A program made the position numbers and the translations under genes. From Catonia carolina (Eukaryota; Arthropoda; Insecta; Hemiptera; Achilidae): a stretch of DNA of 64,000 nt. The stretch spans positions 23,314,960-23,378,959 of the forward strand of contig JAQMRL010000012.1 of NCBI GenBank assembly GCA_035578175.1. The letters are read 5' to 3'. Shown piece after piece: positions 33,030 to 43,893 of the stretch (its first letter is position 1; every line of letters begins with the position of its first letter). The notes beneath the pieces were generated by a model that ran no database searches, was not told the origin of the DNA, and saw nothing but the letters and a program-made list of their open reading frames with translations.

Positions 33030-33260
33030 AAGTTGTAAAAATGGATCTAAGCTGGGGACAGCTGATGTTTGTTGTGTTTTTGTGCTGGTCATTTTTTATG
33101 TTAAATATACTGAATTATTGAACATTTTCGTAAAAATAATATCGTCTGGTCTTCAGTTTCATTGTAAGTGTTTTTCAGAATTAATTTACTTTATATTGAA
33201 AACTGTTCCAAGAAAATTACAACGAACACCATAAATTTGTTCGTTTAAGGTTAGGTTGCT

Positions 33261-34568
33261 ATGCAACCGAGTAACAACGTTGGTTACGGCCCGTGTCCTA
33301 CTATGGAGACTGTCCAAACTATCCAAACTAGTTCGAGTTTGGATAACGTAACCAAAAATAGTAATTCAGATAATTACGGCTCCAATAACACGGAATGGAG
33401 GCAAGTAATAAACAAACGTAAAATTACTGACGTTTCTATTGATGAAAATGCTATTAAAAAAATACATCCGAATGATCCACGGTCGAAAAATTCAATTTTA
33501 TATGAAAACAAAACTCCTGTCAGTAATAAATATTCCTTACTTTCTGATATTTCGAACGACAACTCAGAAAGCGATAAAACTAAGTTGAACATTCAACGGC
33601 CCCCGCCGATTTTCTTAAAGTCAAACGTAAATTACGTTCCGTTATGCAACATTTTAAAACAGTTAGTCGGAGACAGTTTCAAATGTTCTTCGACAACTCA
33701 AGGTATCACTATTTACCTTTCCAATGGTGATGATTACAGAAAGTGTGTCAAATATTTGAGAGAAAATAATGCTGACTTTCACTGCTATCAGCTTTCTGAA
33801 GATAAACCATTCAGGGTAGTCATACGTGGGTTGCACCAGTCGATGGATCATAGCCTGATAATTTCAGAACTGAAGGAGAAAGGTCATACAGTACGCAGTG
33901 TATCGAATGTTATGTCCCATCACACAAAACAGTATTTGCCGCTGTTGTTTGTAGACCTAGAGAAGGCAGAAAATAATCAACAAATATTTGATGTAACGTC
34001 TTTAATTTTTTCTAAAATAAAAGTTGAGCTGCCGCGTCCGAAACGCCATATAGTTCAATGTCTAAGGTGCCAGCAATATTCACATACAAGACGTTATTGT
34101 AATCACGCTCCTAAATGCGTGCGTTGTGCAGGGGATCATGAGTCTTCCAGTTGTACCAAACCACGCGATACGCCAGCCACGTGTGCGCTCTGTTCCCAGT
34201 CTCACCCGGCTAACTACAAAGGGTGTGCTATATACAAGGAAATCCAGAAACGTCGGGCACCCCTTCATAAAACAAGTGAAAATTCAAAAAATCAAAGGCA
34301 CCCAGTACCTGACATTAATTCTTCATCTTTTCCACCGTTGCCTTCAAAATCCACCGGAAATAAAATTCAAGCAGGACAAACTCCATTATTACAGGTACAT
34401 TCACCTTCCATATTTTCATCTGCCCAAATTGCGGAATATAATGCTGCGTTGGGGCCGTCAAGTCAAATTAATACTTTTTTGTCGGAAATGAAAACTCTAT
34501 TGTTTCCAATGATTTCGTTGATGACTCAACTCATACAAGCCTTAATGTCTAAAAATAATGCCAAATAA
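33261..34568 (+). CDS. ORF1 (gag-like) protein of the Jockey-type element
   Basis: A 435-aa intact frame. Residues 1-110 are Ser/Asn-rich and probably disordered. Residues 115-200 are consistent with the RRM-like fold typical of LINE ORF1, and 200-265 with the PRE_C2HC region. Three zinc knuckles follow: CLRCQQYSHTRRYC at 267-280 (CX2CX4HX4C), CVRCAGDHESSSC at 286-298 and CALCSQSHPANYKGC at 308-322. The tail is Pro/Ser-rich with a hydrophobic end. Known of the family: ORF1p binds element RNA and helps form the ribonucleoprotein that carries ORF2p to the target. The start is supported by the matching MQ-SN-VGY N-terminus in the 17.4-kb fragment. It is expected to be translated from the element's own RNA. 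Confidence 0.93.
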   Translation: MQPSNNVGYGPCPTMETVQTIQTSSSLDNVTKNSNSDNYGSNNTEWRQVINKRKITDVSIDENAIKKIHPNDPRSKNSILYENKTPVSNKYSLLSDISNDNSESDKTKLNIQRPPPIFLKSNVNYVPLCNILKQLVGDSFKCSSTTQGITIYLSNGDDYRKCVKYLRENNADFHCYQLSEDKPFRVVIRGLHQSMDHSLIISELKEKGHTVRSVSNVMSHHTKQYLPLLFVDLEKAENNQQIFDVTSLIFSKIKVELPRPKRHIVQCLRCQQYSHTRRYCNHAPKCVRCAGDHESSSCTKPRDTPATCALCSQSHPANYKGCAIYKEIQKRRAPLHKTSENSKNQRHPVPDINSSSFPPLPSKSTGNKIQAGQTPLLQVHSPSIFSSAQIAEYNAALGPSSQINTFLSEMKTLLFPMISLMTQLIQALMSKNNAK

Positions 34569-37251
34569 TATGACATCTAATTCCCTTGTCGTCTTGTTGT
34601 GGAATGCTAATGGTATTTCACAACATTTTAATGAGCTAGAATATGTGCTACATGAGAAAAGAATAGACATCGCCCTCATTTCGGAGTCTCACTTGACTTC
34701 ACGTTCTCGTTTTTACGTTCCCGGTTACATCGTTTACCGGAGTGATCACCCGGCCGACCGGAGCCAAGGGGGCACGGCAATTATCATCAAGGCGACTTTA
34801 AAACATGACTTCCTTTTCACTGAACCTCCAACAAATTTTCTTCAGGCAACTGTACTTTCTTTATACCTAAACCAGTTAAAATTTAATGTAGCATCAGTTT
34901 ATTGTCCGCCACGATTTCGAGTAACTGAGGAGGAGTTTCAAAATTTTTTTCGATGAGTTGGGACCAGCATTTTTATTGCAGGTGGTGATTATAATGCGAA
35001 GAACACTCAGTGGGGATGTAGAGTCAATACACCACGAGGCAGGCAACTGCTAAATGTAGTTGACTACAATCGATTTGAAGTAATAACGCCCAGGATGCCG
35101 ACATATTGGCCTTCTGACGTCACAAAGCTACCTGATATACTAGATATATTTATAACACGAGGTATAAGTCGATTTCACCATGCGGTTGAAAATTTAGACG
35201 ATTTTAGATCCGACCATTCTCCGGTTCTGTTAACTATAAGTGCTACTCCTCTTTATAAACAGCAACTACCATCGCTAACGCCAACCGGTAAGATGGATTG
35301 GGTCAAATTTCAAAATCTTGTAAATAACAATTTAAATGTTCACGTCCCTTTAAAAACTGCTCACGATTTAGAATGCGCCATAGACGATTTTACCTCTATC
35401 ATTCAATCTGCTGCATGGGATTCTGCAATAACTGTTTCAAAAAATGAACGCAATGGACCTCATTATCCCAGATCCATACGGGAATTAATTACTCAAAAAC
35501 GGGCAGCACGTCGTCGATGGCATCGTACAAGATTTCCGGACGATAAATCTACTGTCAATCGGCTATCCAACAGACTTAAAAAGGAAATCTGGGCAGTTAA
35601 ACTCGACCGCTTTGAAAGCCGCTTGAATTCCCTGGACACAGAAGATGGCTCGTTATGGAGAGCAACAAAGCGACTTCTAAAGCAAGTTCCAGTTTCGACT
35701 CCTCTTCGGCGTGAGAACCAAACCTGGGCCAAGTCTGACCAAGAAAAAGCTGATTTATTTGGAGAACATCTCAGCAACGTATTTAAACCTCATGTGCAAA
35801 CAGGAGACATTGAGTTTGACAGGGATGTACAGGAATTCGTAACGTGCCCAACTACGCTATCGTTGCCGCCTAAACCTGTGAGTTTAAACGAGGTCAAGAG
35901 TATTATTAAACGTCTTCCATTGCACAAGTCACCAGGTCTGGATTTGATAACTGCTGAGATATTAAAGGAGTTACCAGAAAGAGGGATAATTTTTATACGA
36001 AACATATTTAATGCTATTCTCAGAACTGCGCATTTTCCTTTACAATGGAAATTATCAACTATTGTTTTATTTCAGAAGCCGGAAAAACCATCTCACTGTG
36101 TAAGCTCTTACCGGCCCATTAGCCTTCTTTCAATCGTGTCTAAACTTTTTGAACGAATTTTGTTAGATCGACTTTCGCCGATAATTGAAGCTACAACTCC
36201 AAATTATCAGTTTGGATTCAGAAGGCAGCATTCAACAACTCATCAGCTGCACAGAGTGGTTGATTTAATTTCTGTAGGGTTAGAACAAAAATTATACACA
36301 TCGGCTGTATTTCTGGATATTAGTTCGGCGTTCGATAAGGTTTGGCATCCCGGGCTTTTGTATAAATTAAAATCTATTTTTTCTGATACATATTATGGAA
36401 TTCTGAGATCATTTTTAGAGGATAGATATTTTGTTGTGCGCCAAGGTTTGGAATATTCTAATGTCTGGCATATCGAAGCAGGAGTTCCTCAAGGGTCCAT
36501 ATTATCTCCTGCTTTGTACTCCATATTTACGTCTGACTTCCCGGAAAATGACTTCACGACAGTAGCAGCGTACGCAGATGATACCGTTCTGTTATGCAGC
36601 AGTGAATCTCCAGAAGAAACTTCGATGAACATCCAAAATCACTTGTATGAGGTATCTACATGGCTCAAAAACTGGAGAATGAAAGTTAACCCGCTGAAAT
36701 CTGTGCAAGTGACTTTTACTTTAAGAAGAAGAACTTGTCCAACTGTTTACCTGGATAACAATGAGATACCGCAAGAAAATAAAGTTCGATATCTGGGCCT
36801 CCATTTAGACCGGAGACTGACTTGGAGATATCATATCAAAACAAAACGTTTGCAACTAAATAACCGTACAAGATTACTTTCAAAATTCATCAACAGAAAA
36901 TCAACTCTATCATTAAAATTTAAATTATTAACATACAAAGCCTATTTACGACCGATATGGAATTACGGTATTGAAATTTTTGGGACCGCAAAGAAAACTC
37001 ACATTCAAAAAATTCAAACTCATCAGTCAAAAATACTTCGGATGATAACGAACGCCCCATATTACGTAACAAATTTAACATTGCATTCCGATTTGAAAAT
37101 CCCTTTTGTAACAGAAACTGCTAAATTAAAATATTCCAAATTTAACAGAAAATTAACAGATCACATCAATCCCCTAATACAGCAAATGTCAAGACGAAAC
37201 TTACCACACCGACGCCTACGAAGAAAATGGAGTAGAGATCTATTGATCTAA
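34558..37251 (+). CDS. ORF2: APE endonuclease and reverse transcriptase, with one short frame disturbance
   Basis: Starts at an ATG that overlaps the ORF1 stop by 11 nt, suggesting coupled re-initiation. 898 codons in one overall frame. Endonuclease, residues 1-225: LLWNANGI, the catalytic Glu block ISESHL, GGTAIII, GGDYNAKNTQWG and RSDHSPV (S218-D219-H220). RT: SYRPISLLSIVSKLFE, QFGFRRQHST, motif A FLDISSAFDKVW (D587), motif B GVPQGSILSP (642-651), motif C YADD (672-675), then YLGLHLDRRLTW and a thumb/C-terminal region ending PHRRLRRKWSRDLL. All catalytic residues expected of both enzymes are present. The only defect is codon 133, a TGA, between a T7 run and a T5 run; the protein-level signal moves to the +1 frame there and returns about 25 nt later. 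Whether this is mutation or sequence error is open. Confidence 0.92.
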
Positions 37252-37418
37252 TTGTTCTATATTTTTATTAACTTATTTTTTGAAATCCACTATACTTTTG
37301 AATTATCCACTGGGATGTATTCTTTAAAAAAAATATTTCTGTTTATTTATCAAGTCATTTGTTTTTTTCAAAATTTAGTTAAGCTTTTGGATGGTTATAC
37401 TGTACTGTATAGTTTCTA

Positions 37419-37424
37419 AATAAA
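37419..37424 (+). terminator. Polyadenylation signal of the Jockey-type element
   Basis: AATAAA about 28 bp before the A-rich terminal tail and the target duplication. Confidence 0.6.
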
Positions 37425-37465
37425 ATTAACGTTAAAAAAAAAATAAAAATAAAGTTGTAAAAATG

Positions 37466-37980
37466 TAAATCTAGCTTAATGTGTATGTGTTTATGAATTC
37501 CATTATTAGTGTAAAAAACAACGTTATAGAACTGTCTTACCTTTTGTAATCTACATGTGTTTGAATATTTTTTCCTATTTCGTGACATCTAAATACCGTT
37601 GCTAAGAAGAGTTTTCTCGTTACTGCCTTTGACTATAACCGTGATTAATAAAAAATATTTTAATGTATTAAGGCCTACGTTAATAATTACTTTATATTGG
37701 TTACAAAACTTTTAAAACGACTACGATTCTGACTGAAGTAAAAATTAACAGCTACACCAAACTTACTGCTTTGCCTGGCTGTATTTCGATGCAACGAACT
37801 TTCGTAACAACGGACTGTGTCTTCCCCAATTCAGTCAGTTATAACGAGGACCTACTGTGTACGGTAAAAGTGTAAACACTTACCAACATTTTACTTTCGA
37901 AGACATTTGATAGTCAAGAAAAAAAATTAAACTAAATTACAAACATAATATTAAAAATAGTTACAATTGAATATATTTTT
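37466..37980. other. No recognised gene
   Basis: AT-rich, no motif on either strand. Confidence 0.3.
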
Positions 37981-38325
37981 GTTCTTTAGGTCATCAGCCA
38001 AAAGGCTAGTTTGAACCTCCAGAAGCTTTACTAAGTTAAAACGAGGAATAAGGTGGTTTACGATTGCCTTCCTCACCGAGTGAAAAAGTATGCTCATCAG
38101 CAAGCTAGGCCCTCCAAAAAGCTCATATTCTCCAACCTCCAAATGACACCTTCACTCCATTCGCCCCAGGGTCTGGCTGTACAATAAAATATGAGATAAC
38201 TGTGACTAGTGTCTTTTACACCTCTACCTCTTCTATCCACGTGACAAGAAGAAGTACATTTTATAGCCCTGGAACTAGCAGGTTGAGTGTAAATAATTTA
38301 TCACTCAACCGGCCTGTTGTGGGCA
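37981..38325 (+). repeat. REP2 copy
   Basis: TTTAGGTCATCAGCCAAAAG start, CCAGGGTCTGGCTGTA in the middle and CAACCGGCCTGTTGTGGGC end; the order matches the 12.8-kb copy. Confidence 0.7.
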
Positions 38326-38339
38326 TTCATTTAACAGAG

Positions 38340-38725
38340 ACAATGAAAATAATTAAAAAAATTAATATGGCATCATTTGATATTTCTAACATATACAAAA
38401 ATATACCCATAAAACATTCATTTAAAACATAGATATTATAAATCAAAAAATAATTGAAACTTGTACAATAGTAAGAAATATATCTAAACGAAATTATTTT
38501 ATACTTGATAATAAATTTTACAATCAAACAGAAGGATTAGCTATGGGTTACCCATTGTCTGCTATATTACCATAAATTTACATCCAGAAATTTGAAAATA
38601 TAATACATAAACTAAATATGTACTGTAAACATTACAAATCATACGCACGATATTTTACAGCGGGTAAGAAGATTATGTAGATGGCAATCTGATAATTTAC
38701 AAAGAAACAACACATAATGAACATG
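38340..38725 (+). pseudogene. Penelope-like element RT fragment
   Basis: Frames with stops and shifts read SFDISNIYKNIPIKH (38370-38415), then NKFYNQTEGLAMGYPLSAIL (38510-38570) and YVDGNLIIYKETTHNEHDI (38674-38730). The order FD-x-x-xLYTNIP, a QxxGLAMGxPLS block and YVDD is specific to Penelope-like element RTs rather than LINE or LTR RTs. The GIY-YIG endonuclease domain is not present; the N-terminal part is also missing. The second Asp of YVDD is Gly here, so it is inactive. It lies directly after a REP2 copy and before REP1. Confidence 0.75.
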
Positions 38726-38738
38726 ATATAAATTAAAC

Positions 38739-39182
38739 TCCGGTGTAAAACACTCTCAAGACTTTCTCTTGCCAATACAGATAATGAACCCTTATCCCGT
38801 TTTTCGCATGAACCATGTAACCTGCGCTTAATCGTGAATAATCAATGTAAAATGAAAAACATAACAATTTTAATCACGTATGAATGAAGCAAAATTAAAA
38901 TCCACTCTACTTAAAATTACGGAAAATCAGTAATTGCCTCTAAACTACGCTTTGTAAAGAAAAATGCTTAAATATAATGTGTAGGTTTTTTATTTTCCAT
39001 AACCTTCATTGCATACACTTTCGCCGCAAAATGCATACTGAGGCCGCAATCTTAAAAAATCTAATTTTTCACCGATTTTTATGAAAAGAAAACAGAAAAT
39101 CGCTAATTTCTGCTAATCTGAACGTTGTACACAAACATGTTCTTAGTAAAAAAGTGTTTATTGTTCTTGTACTTAGAATATA
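38739..39182 (+). repeat. REP1 copy, left part (interrupted)
   Basis: CCGGTGTAAAACACTC, ACTTTCTCTTGCC (38759-38771 region) and the 5' half of the family. It continues at 40912 after the foldback insertion. Confidence 0.8.
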
Positions 39183-39841
39183 TACCGGGTGTCCATTAAG
39201 TCTGGAAACGGCTGAATTACAGAAAAGTGAGCGTGACTAGGTGACCAGAATGACTTTAGTTGCTTGTTGCACCAAAAAAACTATTCTGGGTGATATTTGA
39301 AATTGTTGTCCGCCATCTTGGATCCGCCATATTGGATTTAACTTTCTTAATTTAAATAGGATGATGGTCATATGATACATGATTTCGATCTAAAATTTCA
39401 AAATAAATTCAATGGCGAAAACCGGAAATCGATATCTATTTCGTTTTTGAGATATTACCATTCAACTATCCAGATCGGGGCAGAACGGCCATTCCTCCCT
39501 TCTCCGTCTTTGAGCCTACATAGGCAATTTAGGTAGCAAGTGCACGACTGCACATAAGATTATTGAAAATAATACGGTTTTTAATATCTCCACTCGTTCA
39601 TAAATAGGAAATTATTGTCATTAAGAAATATGGAAAAACAATTTAACGGCTGATTTATTGCATTATAAAACTACAGTATTTAATTTGTTACCAGTTAATT
39701 CTTATTGTTATTTTTGCAAATGTTAGTGTTTATAAGGAACTAATTGTGAAAATGAGTTACAAAATTGAAAAAAAAAATACCAAATGTTTCTTGACTCAAG
39801 AGTAGTTGTTCAAAGTGGCCTCCTCCTACTTGTTGACAATA

Positions 39842-39990
39842 TTATGATGTACGTGCGTAAAAGCTAGTTACAGCATTACGAATAAATTCTCTTGGGATTC
39901 CAGCACATTCATTTCGAATTCTTTGTTTGAGTTCATGCAGACTGTTAGGTTTCGTTCTGTAAACTTTGTTTTTTAAGTATCCCCAAAAGA
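39842..39990 (-). pseudogene. Inverted copy of the same transposase C-terminus in the left arm
   Basis: On the minus strand FFWGYLKNKVYRTKPNSLHE continues to RNAVTSFYARTS, differing at a handful of residues from the right-arm copy. It begins where the inverted homology stops (about 40000), so it never had an N-terminal half here. Confidence 0.8.
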
Positions 39991-40009
39991 AGTAGTCTAT
40001 TTTGGACAA

Positions 40010-40323
40010 GATGTTAACAACTGTTGGTTTCAACAAGATGGAGCCCTGCCCATTTTTCTCTTTAAGTTCGTATTTTCTTGAATGATATTTTTCCAGAAAG
40101 ATGGATTGGTAGGAGAAGAATAGAATGGCCTCCGAGATCACCTGATTTGAGTCCATTAGACTACTTCTTTTGGGGACACTTACAAAACAAAGTTTACATA
40201 ACGAAACCTAACAGTCTGCATGAACTCAAACAAATAATTCTAAATGAATATGCTGGAATCCCAAGGAAGTTCATTCGTAATGCTGTAACTAGCTTTTACG
40301 CACGTACATCATATTGTCAATAA
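40010..40323 (+). pseudogene. C-terminal part of a mariner-like transposase in the right arm
   Basis: WFQQDGALP near 40025-40055, then after a frameshift FLNDIFPERWIGRRRIEWPPRSP, DLSPLDYFFWGHLQNKVY and a tail ending FYARTSYCQ with a stop at 40321-40323. WFQQDGA and PDLSPLDYFFWG are catalytic-core landmarks (second and third acidic residues) of this insect transposase group. The N-terminal DNA-binding half is absent. Confidence 0.8.
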
Positions 40324-40911
40324 GTAGGAGGAGGCCACTTTGAACAACTACTCTGAGTCAAGAAACATTTAGTATTTTTTTTCAATTTTGTAACTCATTT
40401 TCACAATTAGTTCCTTACAAACGCTAACATTTACAAAATTGTTGAATACAGAAAATTGTTTTTCTGTATTAATGACAATAATTTCCTATTTATGAACGAG
40501 TGGAGATATTAAAAAACGTATTATTTTCAATAATCTTATGTGTAGTCGTGCACTTGCTAGCTAAATTGTCTATGTAGGCTCAAAGACGGAGAAGGGAGGA
40601 GTGGACGTTTTGCCCCGATCTGGATAGTTGAATGGTAATATCTCAAAAACGAAAAAAGATATCGATTTCCAGTTTTTGCCATTGAATTTATTTTGAAATT
40701 TTAGATCGAAATCGTTTATCATATGACCATCATCCTATTTAAATTAAGAAAGTTAAATCCAATATGGCGGATCCAAGATGGCGGACAACAATTTCAAATA
40801 TCACCCAGAATAGTTTTTTTGGTGCAACAAGCAACTAAAGTCATTCTGGTCACCTAGTCACGCTCACTTTTCTGTAATTCAGCCGTTTCCAGACTTAATG
40901 GACACCCGGTA

Positions 40912-41234
40912 TAGTTTTGCTCTACAATGCATATTATGGCCGCAATATTAAAAAAACTGTTATAAGAGCACAGCCTCCCTAAGAATTCCAGCATGTATGG
41001 AACTTAGCCTATCCTGTAGAGCATAAACAATTTAGTAAACGGGAACATTTAGGAAATAAATCTTAGCTGCCTTTTTTGAGAAAATTACAAAAAGTGAAAA
41101 CCCCCTCGAATAAACTACTACTTTCGGTTGACCAATTTCGATGAAAATATTCGTGTCGAGTACTGTAGTGGTACCTAACTTAAGTTTTAAGTTTAAACTC
41201 AGTACGATATTCCGTTCTTGAGATTTTTAGTTTA

Positions 41235-41271
<37 letters not shown>

Positions 41272-41400
41272 GCGCGCACATACACACATACATACATAGC
41301 TACACAGAGGCACCTACATACAGACCAATCGCTAATATTTATTTTTTTGGGATTAGGGGTCCTGAAAACGTGTATATCCGGTGAAAACTCCATTACGAAT
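40912..41400 (+). repeat. REP1 copy, right part (interrupted)
   Basis: Resumes the family at TTTTGCTCTACAATGCATA and includes the (CA)n run at about 41236-41270; it ends near GGTGAAAACTCCATTACG. Confidence 0.75.
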
Positions 41401-41409
41401 TATCTATAA

Positions 41410-42128
41410 GTAAATTATAGTAAAATGAAAAACAATCTAATTCTAATCATGTGTGAATGACGCTAAATGAAAATCCACTTCTGTAGAACTTAGTAAAACG
41501 GAAAATTACTAATTTATTAAGCTCCGTAAAAGAAAATGCTTGAAATAAAAGTAATTTTTTACCATATAACTTTAATTAGTATACTATACATATTTGTCGT
41601 AAAATGCATAGTATGGCTGTAATATTAAAAACCTCATTTTTTACTGATTTTGATGAGAAAAAAAATCACTAGTTAATTGTCGCTAAACTAAGCGTTGTAC
41701 AAAAGAACATTTGAAATAAAAGTTGTAGGTTTTTATTGTCATTTCAGATTTCAGATTTGTTCTACAACTTAGAATACATAAGTTTTTGGTCTACAATGAC
41801 TAATATGGCTGAAATCTTAAAAAAACCGCTTTTTGCTACGAGAACAGAGGCTCCCCAAGAATTTCAGCAGATATGGCGCTTACTCTATCTTGTAGAGTAA
41901 AGGTGATATAAAAAAAACGAATTTCAGCTGATATGGCGCTGATATATCGATATATGATATATCGCAAGAAAGTGAAAAATTACACGAATAAACTACTACT
42001 TCCGGTTGACTGATTTTGATGAAAATGTTCGTGTCGGGTCTTCTAGTGCTAGCCTTCCAAAGATAACTTCCAATTTCAACTTTGAACAATTCTTCGTTCG
42101 TAAGATATATTATTTACACACGCGCGCG

Positions 42129-42163
<35 letters not shown>

Positions 42164-42294
42164 CAATCACTAAAGACATGGTTTTTGGGTTCAGGAATCT
42201 GAAAACGTGTATATCCGGTGAAAACTCGATTTAAAAAATCAACATGAAAACTATACTTTCCTTCCCTGTTCATTCATGAAGGGCAAGAGAAAGT
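41410..42294 (+). repeat. REP1 copy, 5' truncated
   Basis: Starts in the region TGTGAATGACGCTAAATG and runs to GGCAAGAGAAAGT at 42282-42294, with a (CA)n run near 42131-42160 and a local ATATCGATATATGATATATCG palindrome-like stretch near 41942-41962. Confidence 0.75.
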
Positions 42295-42299
42295 AAAAA

Positions 42300-43110
42300 A
42301 CTAAATCGAAATTGATACATACGTTCAGGAGCTACGGTGCCACAGACAGACACCAGACACACAGATACATCACGCGACGATCGAGTTTTGAGATTTCAGT
42401 ATTTTTGTAGGGCTACACTTTTTTATTGAAAAGTACCTAAGAACACTGTCAATGAACTCAACTTTCAAACAAAAAAAATAAATCAAAATCGGTTCATCCT
42501 TCTGGGAGCTACGGTGCCACAGATAGACACACGCATACACACACTTTACACGTAAAGGGCCGAAAATACGGATTTCTTTTTTAACATTTTATATATTTTT
42601 TGTGTAGGGGCTTTTTCATTAGTAACTCAAGTTTTATTTCTTAAATATATAGGCCTATGCGGTTCATTATTTTTGATTGAATCATAGCTAAGAACACTCT
42701 AGATCAGTGTTTCCCAAACTTTTTTTTCTCGCGGCACACTACAAAAAAAAACGGCCAATAGCCGCGGCACACCTATTACTTTATGCCATTGATTAAGCTT
42801 AACTACTTGATATAAACGTACTTATATAATAAATAATATCATTTTCTTGGATAAGTCAAAGAAAAACATTACATTTAAAAGAAACTTAATTTATTTCAAC
42901 TTATTGGTATTATTTTGTCGGACCGTTTAAATTTAATTTAATTTATTTTCCTTGAGTTCCGCGGCACACTTGGCCGGCCTCGCGGCACACTGGTGTGCCG
43001 CGGCACACAGTTTGGGAACCTCTGCTCTAGATCAAGTCAGCTTTAAACAAAAAGAAATAAATTGGAAACGGTTCATCCGTTCGGGAGCTGCGATGCCATA
43101 GATACGCAAG
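42300..43110 (+). repeat. Degenerate direct repeats around GGTTCATCC...GCTACGGTGCC
   Basis: Three related blocks at about 42303, 42481 and 43058 share an AAATC-AAA-CGGTTCATCC...GGGAGCTACGGTGCCACAGA pattern, and TAAGAACACT blocks occur at about 42431 and 42689. The third unit is split by the hAT MITE. The class is unknown. Confidence 0.5.
42705..43024. mobile_element. hAT-type MITE (320 bp)
   Basis: Starts CAGTGTTTCCCAAACTTTTT and ends GTTTGGGAACCTCTG, with an exact 8-bp duplication CTCTAGAT at 42697-42704 and 43025-43032. The CAGTG/TGGGAACC ends and 8-bp duplication are diagnostic of hAT elements. GCGGCACAC repeats sit inside both ends. No transposase. Confidence 0.92.
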
Positions 43111-43216
43111 TTAAATTTATAGTAAAAACATAGACTGAAATGACAATATTCAGATATTAACATTGACTGAAATGTACGGAGTATAACAACTACACTAAGT
43201 CTAACATCGGTTCTAA

Positions 43217-43893
43217 CACAGTCGAACTTCTATAACTCAAACCTCAAGGGATGAGAAAAAAAATTCAGAAAAAATACAGAAATTTTGAGTTATGAACAAA
43301 TAACAATAAATTAGTTATTAAAAAATAACAAACACAGAACATTCCACATAGGCTAATACAGTAGCCTACAATTATGTAAAATATGTAGGCCTACGTACTT
43401 AGGACATACGTAATTTTGCAATACAGTACTGTACGGCGCGTTGAATTTAGCTTAGCTATAAGCTACAGTGTTAAGTATTGTATACATATTTTATACACTA
43501 TAGACTACAGTATTCCAAAATTACGCTATTTTAATTACAGTACATGCTGAATGGTACGTTGTACCGACTATGGATCTATTGTTCTGCGGTCCACCAAAGA
43601 TTCGTCGATTCAAAGAAATTCATTGTTTTGGTTTACGCTTGTTAGGCCTACAAAAGCAACCAGATGACTTTGAGGATCTGTAACCTTTTATCGTCGAGCA
43701 TTTCCTCTTAAAATGAAAGAAACAGTAGGCCTACTGTACCTACAGTTTTCAAAAGACCAAAAATACTATTTTGAGAACTATGCACATAATTTCGTCAAAA
43801 GAAACTAAATGAATAGTTCGACTTTGAGAAGTGACAGAATTCGAGTTATAAAAAATTCGAGTTATAGACTGTCGAGTTACAGAAGTTCAACCT
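43217..43893. mobile_element. Tigger-like non-autonomous element, second family
   Basis: Left CAGTCGAACTTCTATAACTC and right complement of TGAACTTCTGTAACTCGAC; TATAACTCGAA-type motifs repeat inside the right end. The structure follows that of pogo/Tigger MITEs, but exact ends and the TA duplication are not certain. No coding region. Confidence 0.5.

Larger units (their letters stand above)
33044..37451 (+). mobile_element. Complete Jockey-type non-LTR retrotransposon (4.4 kb)
   Basis: AAGTTGTAAAAATG occurs at 33030-33043 and again at 37452-37465, a 14-bp target-site duplication that sets the ends. In order: a 217-bp 5'UTR, ORF1 (nucleic-acid-binding), an 11-nt overlap to ORF2 (endonuclease plus RT), a 200-bp 3'UTR with AATAAA at 37419-37424, and an A-rich tail. 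Domain order and the poly-A tail suit the Jockey clade. It is by far the best preserved element in the window. The only coding damage is a short frame disturbance in ORF2 at 34946-34976. A truncated relative is at 17.2 kb and an older one at 1-1.7 kb. Confidence 0.93.
39183..40911. mobile_element. 1.73-kb foldback from an inverted duplication of a mariner-like 3' end
   Basis: TACCGGGTGTCCATTAAG at the left end and CTTAATGGACACCCGGTA at the right are exact inverted ends flanked by TA on both sides. The left arm (39183-40000) is a near-identical reverse complement of the right arm (about 40157-40911), apart from a ~60-bp extra stretch near 39640-39740. The unique centre (40001-40156) continues the right-arm transposase frame upstream. 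TA target, CCGGGTGTCC ends and the coding content place it with Tc1/mariner-type elements of the DUF4817 kind. It sits inside a REP1 copy, so it is younger than that copy. Confidence 0.85.

Noticed and set aside
35095..37251. Treating the RT part as a separate gene starting at 35095
   Set aside because: It is in the same overall frame as the ATG at 34558 and endonuclease motifs lie directly upstream; the internal TGA is a local disturbance.
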